A stretch of DNA of 18,854 nucleotides, taken from assembly GCA_023387235.1 (NCBI GenBank), contig JAEWIJ010000175.1:1-18854 (forward strand), read 5' to 3'. The notes under the pieces were generated by a model. It ran no database searches and was not told the origin of the DNA. It saw nothing but the letters and a program-made list of their open reading frames with translations. This document shows, one piece after another, positions 14,423 to 18,854 of the stretch (within the stretch, counting starts at the first letter, position 1; every line of letters begins with the position of its first letter). The stretch is from Pseudomonadota bacterium (GTDB taxonomy: Bacteria > Pseudomonadota > Alphaproteobacteria > Rhizobiales > Hyphomicrobiaceae). The position numbers and the translations under genes were made by a program.

Positions 14423-14431
14423 GCCCGCGCG
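14412..14431. terminator. GC hairpin between convergent genes
   Basis: CGCGCGGG (14412-14419) and CCCGCGCG (14424-14431) form a perfect eight-pair stem with loop TGAG; the stop codon of the SRPBCC gene (14420-14422) is in the loop. There is no T-run on either side, so if it terminates transcription it does so weakly or with Rho. Confidence 0.4.
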
Positions 14432-14447
14432 TCTGGCGCCACGGCAC

Positions 14448-14996
14448 TCAGGGGATCCGCGAGCGATAACCCATGGTCTCGCCGTCGAGATCGTCGATGG
14501 CGAGGCCGACCTGATCGAGCAGGCGCCTGAGCCGCGTGCCTGCGTCGAGCAGCACGAATGGATCGAACGCGGCGATCTGTGGCAGCGTCAGGCGGCCGGT
14601 CGCGCGGCGCAGCTCGTCCTCGAAGGCGACCTGGATGCGATCGGTGGCGTTCTTCATCTTGTCGGAGACGTGCGCGAAGGCCCGCTCGAAGCGTGCCCGA
14701 TCGTCGATGCGCAGATGGGCGACGATCCCCTCGGCCCGGATGCGCCGGTCATCCGCCGTGCGAAGATCGATCGGATGGAGCCCGAAGGCGTGCGCGGCGG
14801 GTTGCGCTGGCGATGGCGGCCGCGGCGCACTCCGGGCAAAGCGGAGGAGAGGGCCGAAGTGGGTGGGAGTTGATGCCTGGGCGAGGCGCATCCCGGCGTG
14901 GACGGGGGCAGTATCAAAGATGGAGAGGACGGCGAAAAGGAGCGCGCTCGCGAGCGCGAGACCGCCGAGCGTGCCGAGGGCGGTCCTGTTTTGCAT
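14448..14996 (-). CDS. Small exported protein of unknown function
   Basis: This 182-aa protein has a signal peptide (hydrophobic residues about 9-28, cleavage likely after PVHA at 34), a Pro/Ala-rich segment (56-70) and a charged, probably helical remainder. No cysteine is present and no family is recognised. The ATG at 14996 is preferred over TTG 15002 because GGAG stands seven bases before it. The region is also open in the opposite frame, but the signal peptide and the binding site favour this strand. It is divergent from the phytochrome operon and could share regulation with it. It converges on the SRPBCC gene. Confidence 0.7.
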   Translation of the reverse strand: MQNRTALGTLGGLALASALLFAVLSIFDTAPVHAGMRLAQASTPTHFGPLLRFARSAPRPPSPAQPAAHAFGLHPIDLRTADDRRIRAEGIVAHLRIDDRARFERAFAHVSDKMKNATDRIQVAFEDELRRATGRLTLPQIAAFDPFVLLDAGTRLRRLLDQVGLAIDDLDGETMGYRSRIP

Positions 14997-15152
14997 CGTC
15001 AATCTCCGTGGCTCTTCATACGGTCGATAGAAGAATGGTCGTGAGCGCGTGGGGTCAAGGCGAGAAGGATCTCCGCTGCAACCGCGCGCCTTATCATTTG
15101 CAAGCTTGCTCTCGTTCGACCCCTGGTATCGCTGAGGACGCGTCCGGATCGG

Positions 15153-15178
15153 GGAACCATTTTTCTCGGCCTGACGTT
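15153..15178 (+). promoter_or_regulatory. Candidate EcfG (general stress response) promoter of bphP-bphO
   Basis: GGAAC (15153-15157) and CGTT (15175-15178) are separated by 17 bases, matching the alphaproteobacterial EcfG/SigT/RpoE2 consensus GGAAC-N16-18-(C)GTT. The first C of the spacer extends the -35 match to GGAACC. The -10 element ends 30 bp before the bphP start, leaving a short leader with its ribosome binding site. The match is by eye; use of the site is inference. Confidence 0.6.
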
Positions 15179-15195
15179 CAGTGGTTCTCCCATCC

Positions 15196-15202
15196 AGAAA
15201 GG
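15196..15202 (+). promoter_or_regulatory. Ribosome binding site that decides the bphP start
   Basis: AGAAAGG is six bases before GTG 15209. The only in-frame ATG nearby (15035) lies upstream of the candidate promoter and lacks a spaced binding site. Confidence 0.6.
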
Positions 15203-15208
15203 TCTTCC

Positions 15209-17770
15209 GTGCACGGCTTATCCGATCAAGTCGATCTTACGAACTGCGATCGCGAGCCCATCCAACTGCTCGGGGCCATCCAGCCCATCGGCTTTCTCGT
15301 CGCGGTTACAGCGGATTGGATCGTGGCGCGGGTCTCGGACAACATTCAGGAATTCCTCTCTCACTCATCGGCGGAAATGATTGGCCGGCCGCTCGCGGAA
15401 TTTCTGCCGCCCGCGGTCCTCCACGATCTGAGGAACCGGGTCGCGATGCTGCGCGGTCCCGATGCGGCGGAGCGCCTGTTCGCTTGTGAGCTTATAGAGG
15501 GCAAGCTTTTCGACATCGCGGTCCACATCTCCGGGACCAACATCGTCGTCGAGGCCGAGCTCGGCACGGAGCCGCCGCAGGACACCACCGGCACTGTCCG
15601 CTCGATGATCGGTCGCCTCGACCAGGCAGCGGACATCACCGCGTTCTATCGCGAAGGCGCGCGCCAGGTTCGCGCCCTGCTCGGCTATGACCGCGTGATG
15701 GTCTACAAGTTCGACGCCGACGGCTCGGGTGAAGTCGTCGCGGAAGCGTGCAGGAGCGGCATCGGGTCGTTCAAGGGGCTGCACTATCCTGCCAGCGATA
15801 TCCCGCAGCAGGCGCGCGCGCTCTACAAGCGAAATCTGTTGCGGACGATCGTGGACGTCAATGTCGCTCCCGTCCGCATCGTGCCGCAGCTCGACGAGTT
15901 CGGTAAGCCTCTGGATCTCTCGCTGTCGATGCTGAGATCCGTGTCGCCGATCCATATCGAGTATCTCAAGAACATGGGCGTCGGCGCCTCGCTTTCGATT
16001 TCCATCATCGTCGAAGGGGAGCTGTGGGGGCTCTTTGCCTGCCACCACTATTCCGCTCGCGTGCCGAGCTTCCAGGCGCGCGCGGTGAGCGAGCTCTTCG
16101 CGCAGATGTTCGCCATGCGGCTCGAAAGTCGCGAGCGCCGTGCCGTCGTCGACTACGAGCGTCGGGCGCGTGACATTTCGGATCAGTTGCTCGGCGCCGT
16201 GGCGTCGGACGAGACGCTGCTCAAGGATCCGGATTGGCTGGCCGACATCCTGACGGATGCCATCCCCGCGGACGGCGTCGGCGTCTGGATCAACGGCAAC
16301 TATGCCTTCTCGGGGACGACGCCCTCGACCGAAACGTTCCGCCGGATCGTGCGCGCCTTGAACGGCACGGCCGCGGGCAAGGTCTTTGCGACCGATCAGA
16401 TCTCGACGCTTTTGAACAATGCCGAGTATCCGGCGTCGGACGTCGCGGGCTTGCTCGCCATACCGATCTCGCGATCGCCGCGCGACTACGTCGTCCTGTT
16501 TCGTTCGGAGATGATCCGCTCGGTCCGCTGGGCGGGTGATCCTCACAAGCCGATCGCCTATGGCCCCAATGGGCCTCGGCTCACGCCGCGCGAGAGCTTT
16601 GCCGAGTGGAAGGAACTCGTGGAAGGGCGCTCCAGGTCCTTCACGACGTCAGAGATGCGTGTGGCCGAGACCTTGCGCGCCACGCTGATCGAAGTGGTTC
16701 TGCGTCTTGCCGACGAGGCGGCGGCGGAGCGCCATCAGGCAAGCGCCCGGCAGGAGCTGCTCATTGCGGAGCTGAACCACCGTGTTCGCAACATCCTCGG
16801 CGTGATCCGCGGCCTCATCCGCCAGTCGCAGCCCGAGGAGGAGGTCGTCCGCGAGTTCGTCAAGGTAGTGGACGGGCGCATCCATGCGCTCGCGCGCGCG
16901 CACAACCAGATAACAGACGACCACTGGGGGCCCGCGCCGCTCAAGGCTCTGATCGATGCCGAGGCCGCGGCATTCGCCGACCCGAAGAGGCTTTCGGCCA
17001 ACGGACCGCCCATACTTCTCAATCCGCAAGCCTATTCCGCCATGGCGCTCGTCATGCACGAGCTCGTCACCAACTCATCGAAGTACGGCAGCCTCTCGTC
17101 GAGTGGCACAGTCGATATTTCCTGGCATCGGAACACCGTCCGCGATCTCGTCGTCAGCTGGCGCGAGCGTGGCGGCCCGCCGGTTCAACCGCCGGAGCGG
17201 AAGGGCTTCGGCACGACGATCGTCGAGCGATCGGTCCCCTACGATCTCGGCGGCAGTGCCTCGGCGCGCTACAACGAGAGCGGCTTCGAGGCGGATTTCG
17301 TCATCCCTGCACGCCATGTCTCCGAGCCGAAATCGTTCGCCGGTCCGGAGATCAAGTTCCCGAGGCCGGCGCCCAATCATCCCGTTGATCCGCCGCCGAA
17401 GTTCCTGGCGGAGCGCTCGGTGCTGCTCGTCGAGGACAGCCTGATCATTTCCCTCGATGCGGAGGACATTCTGCTGCGTCTCGGCGCGGAGAGCGTCACC
17501 AATCATTCGAGCGTGCAAGGTGCTTTGGATTTTCTCGCGTCGGCGGTGCCGTCGGCGGCCGTTCTCGACATAAATCTCGGCGATCGTAACAGCTTTCCAG
17601 TGGCCGACCGGCTTCTGGAGCTCGACGTCCCGTTCATATTCGCCAGCGGCTACGGCGAGCAGGCCGCGCTTCCCATGGAGCACCGGGGCCGCGAAGTGGT
17701 CCAAAAGCCCTACACGCTCGAGAACGTCGCGCGGGCACTGGCCCTCCTGCTGGGTGAAGACAATCCATGA
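15209..17770 (+). CDS. bphP: Bacteriophytochrome hybrid HWE histidine kinase with receiver domain
   Basis: This 853-aa red/far-red photoreceptor kinase starts at GTG 15209. The PAS domain (about 10-115) carries the biliverdin-binding Cys13 in DLTNCDREPI. The GAF domain (about 130-300) has YPASDIPQQARALY (Asp197), His249 in SVSPIHIEYLKNMG and His279-His280 in LFACHHYS. The PHY domain (about 315-500) has the tongue motif PRESF (460-464). The kinase is HWE/HisKA_2 type: His524 in NHRVRN (HRXXN), N-box MHELVTNSSKYG (from about 616) and WRERGGPPV (Trp651, Glu653). A receiver domain (about 736-850) ends the protein, with Asp787 in AVLDINLG and a Lys-Pro in VQKPY. This order resembles Agrobacterium AtBphP2. 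The usual IQPHG reads IQPIG. Confidence 0.95.
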   Translation: MHGLSDQVDLTNCDREPIQLLGAIQPIGFLVAVTADWIVARVSDNIQEFLSHSSAEMIGRPLAEFLPPAVLHDLRNRVAMLRGPDAAERLFACELIEGKLFDIAVHISGTNIVVEAELGTEPPQDTTGTVRSMIGRLDQAADITAFYREGARQVRALLGYDRVMVYKFDADGSGEVVAEACRSGIGSFKGLHYPASDIPQQARALYKRNLLRTIVDVNVAPVRIVPQLDEFGKPLDLSLSMLRSVSPIHIEYLKNMGVGASLSISIIVEGELWGLFACHHYSARVPSFQARAVSELFAQMFAMRLESRERRAVVDYERRARDISDQLLGAVASDETLLKDPDWLADILTDAIPADGVGVWINGNYAFSGTTPSTETFRRIVRALNGTAAGKVFATDQISTLLNNAEYPASDVAGLLAIPISRSPRDYVVLFRSEMIRSVRWAGDPHKPIAYGPNGPRLTPRESFAEWKELVEGRSRSFTTSEMRVAETLRATLIEVVLRLADEAAAERHQASARQELLIAELNHRVRNILGVIRGLIRQSQPEEEVVREFVKVVDGRIHALARAHNQITDDHWGPAPLKALIDAEAAAFADPKRLSANGPPILLNPQAYSAMALVMHELVTNSSKYGSLSSSGTVDISWHRNTVRDLVVSWRERGGPPVQPPERKGFGTTIVERSVPYDLGGSASARYNESGFEADFVIPARHVSEPKSFAGPEIKFPRPAPNHPVDPPPKFLAERSVLLVEDSLIISLDAEDILLRLGAESVTNHSSVQGALDFLASAVPSAAVLDINLGDRNSFPVADRLLELDVPFIFASGYGEQAALPMEHRGREVVQKPYTLENVARALALLLGEDNP

Positions 17771-18321
17771 GCGAGCGCAAATCGCGTCTCCGCGACGCAA
17801 CGGCCGATGCCCACCGCGCGCTCGACGCCCAGTTCGCCGGCATGGCGAAAAGATCGGACTATATTTTCTACGTTCGGATGCTGACCGCGTTCAGGTCGGC
17901 GATCGAAAGCAGGGTCGCCCCGCCCCGCGGCCCCGTTCGGCCGACGCTCCTTTCCGATATCCTGGCGGAGGATTGTGCCGATCTCGGTCTGGCCCTCGTG
18001 GAGCCCGTGTCACCGTGCGCGATCGATTGCCGGGGCGATGCCTGGCTCGGCGCCGTCTACGTCCTCGAGGGCTCGACGCTCGGCGCCCCGATGCTTTTCA
18101 GGTCGGCCGCGCGTTTCGGCTTCGACGAGTGCTTCGGCGCACGGCATCTCGCCCGCCAGCTCGCCGCACGCGCCAACTGGAGGGAATTCGTGAGCTATCT
18201 CGAAGGGCTGCCCTCAGTGGACATGGCGCTGGCCATCGGCGCCGCCAATGCGACCTTCGAGCTGGCCCTGAGCGCCGCCCGCCGGGTCAGACATACCGCC
18301 GAGCTGCAGGATGCGCCTTAG
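17767..18321 (+). CDS. bphO: Biliverdin-forming heme oxygenase BphO
   Basis: This 184-aa protein is a bacterial heme oxygenase of the phytochrome-associated BphO group, which opens heme to biliverdin, iron and CO and so supplies the BphP chromophore. ATADAHRALD carries the likely heme-ligand His16, and GAVYVLEGSTLGAPML is the distal-helix motif of the family. The ATG at 17767 overlaps the bphP stop (ATGA), so the two are translationally coupled and made in step. The length is normal for the group. The upstream frame extending to 17754 belongs to other reading and is not used. A 112-bp gap without a clear terminator separates it from the next, convergent gene. Confidence 0.92.
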   Translation: MSERKSRLRDATADAHRALDAQFAGMAKRSDYIFYVRMLTAFRSAIESRVAPPRGPVRPTLLSDILAEDCADLGLALVEPVSPCAIDCRGDAWLGAVYVLEGSTLGAPMLFRSAARFGFDECFGARHLARQLAARANWREFVSYLEGLPSVDMALAIGAANATFELALSAARRVRHTAELQDAP

Positions 18322-18433
18322 AGGCGCGGCGCGAGCCTTCTCCGCCCCCCTCCTATCCACACCCCGCTCCGGCGGCTGATGTCCGGAGTGTGAAACGACC
18401 ACGTACGCTCAGCTCACCGCACGCCGCTGCAGG

Positions 18434-18854
18434 TCAAGGGCGTTTGGAGCTGCCTGCTGAGGTCTCGATAGCAAGATCCGCTTCGTCGACGAACCATACT
18501 GAATCCGTCTGGTCTGCGAAGATCGAGCGTCCTATGCCCTGTCGCTTCAGCCAATCGACGAAGCCTGACCCGCTCGTCGTGTGAATGGCCAGCGGCCGGC
18601 CGAGTCGGAGAAGGGTGGCCAACGCTTCGGACGCCGGTCCGGGATCCATGCGCTGGTCCAGCACGCGCTGCAGAAGGAGCATTCGCCGCTCGATCACCTC
18701 GATACTGTAGCGTTTGACGACGTAGAGCTCGGCCGCACAGCTCATGTGGTACCCCGTGCGCACGAGGTGCTTGCCGACTTTGGCCCCGTCCATCACCCGG
18801 TCGGCGCAGACGTAGAGGGCGCGTCCCGCCAAAACGGCGATCGGCCTTCCGGTG
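18434..18854 (-). CDS. Unrecognised protein, C-terminal part (runs off the window)
   Basis: The frame is open from the window's right edge to a TGA at 18434-18436, giving about 139 residues. Text such as LAGRALYVCADRVMDG, ELYVVKRYSIEVIERRMLLL and SIFADQTDSVWFVDE reads like genuine protein, and third codon positions are GC-rich like the neighbours. A TTG at 18832 could serve as start, but the frame continues sensibly upstream (TGRPIAV), so the gene probably begins outside. No membrane segment or known family is evident in the visible part. It is convergent with bphO. Confidence 0.6.
   Translation of the reverse strand, partial: TGRPIAVLAGRALYVCADRVMDGAKVGKHLVRTGYHMSCAAELYVVKRYSIEVIERRMLLLQRVLDQRMDPGPASEALATLLRLGRPLAIHTTSGSGFVDWLKRQGIGRSIFADQTDSVWFVDEADLAIETSAGSSKRP

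Noticed and set aside
15100..15109. GCAAGCTTGC perfect palindrome upstream of bphP
   Set aside because: A lone 10-bp palindrome with no second copy or known matching regulator; too little to call an operator.
14558..15208. N-terminal extension of BphP by about 217 residues
   Set aside because: The extension is Arg-rich without domains, overlaps the exported-protein gene and includes the candidate promoter. GTG 15209 places the biliverdin cysteine at residue 13, normal for the family.
18367..18388. CTCCGG/CCGGAG inverted repeat after bphO as terminator
   Set aside because: Only six pairs around a 10-base loop and no T-run.

Overview
The window is GC-rich, densely coded and alphaproteobacterial in character. 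The Tol proteins, the bacteriophytochrome with an HWE/HRXXN-type kinase, and a candidate EcfG-type promoter together point to a member of the Hyphomicrobiales or a close relative. No genus can be named from the sequence alone. No rRNA, tRNA, CRISPR array, transposase or phage gene was seen.

Left part (1-6666, all + strand): the 3' end of ybgC, ended by an intrinsic terminator whose hairpin contains the stop codon. A 438-bp non-coding gap follows, holding two long palindromes of identical size and geometry. Then come tolQ, tolR and tolA of the cell-envelope Tol-Pal machine. tolB, pal and cpoB, which usually follow tolA, are absent. In their place is putA (bifunctional proline dehydrogenase / P5C dehydrogenase) and a small unrecognised ORF with atypical codon use.

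Middle part (6719-12820): a minus-strand run tetR-trpG-trpD, with trpC not following trpD. A homocysteine S-methyltransferase gene diverges from tetR across a 230-bp region with candidate operator repeats. Next is a minus-strand three-gene unit: ketopantoate-reductase-like dehydrogenase, oxaloacetate-decarboxylase-like protein (PEP mutase/isocitrate lyase superfamily), and SixA-type histidine phosphatase.

Right part (13065-18854): a secreted six-cysteine protein with a Gly-Lys-Pro linker, ended by a terminator; an SRPBCC/AHSA1 protein; and a small exported protein on the minus strand. Divergent from that lies a red/far-red light-sensing operon, bphP-bphO. BphP is a bilin-binding phytochrome with an HRXXN-motif HWE kinase and a C-terminal receiver domain. 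BphO makes its biliverdin chromophore, and its start codon overlaps the bphP stop. A sequence matching the general-stress-response EcfG promoter (GGAAC-N17-CGTT) lies 30 bp before bphP, suggesting a link between light sensing and the general stress response. The window ends inside an unrecognised minus-strand gene.

Most interesting points: the paired palindromes upstream of tolQ, whose arms differ in sequence but keep base pairing; the EcfG-like promoter on the phytochrome operon; and the broken tol and trp gene orders.
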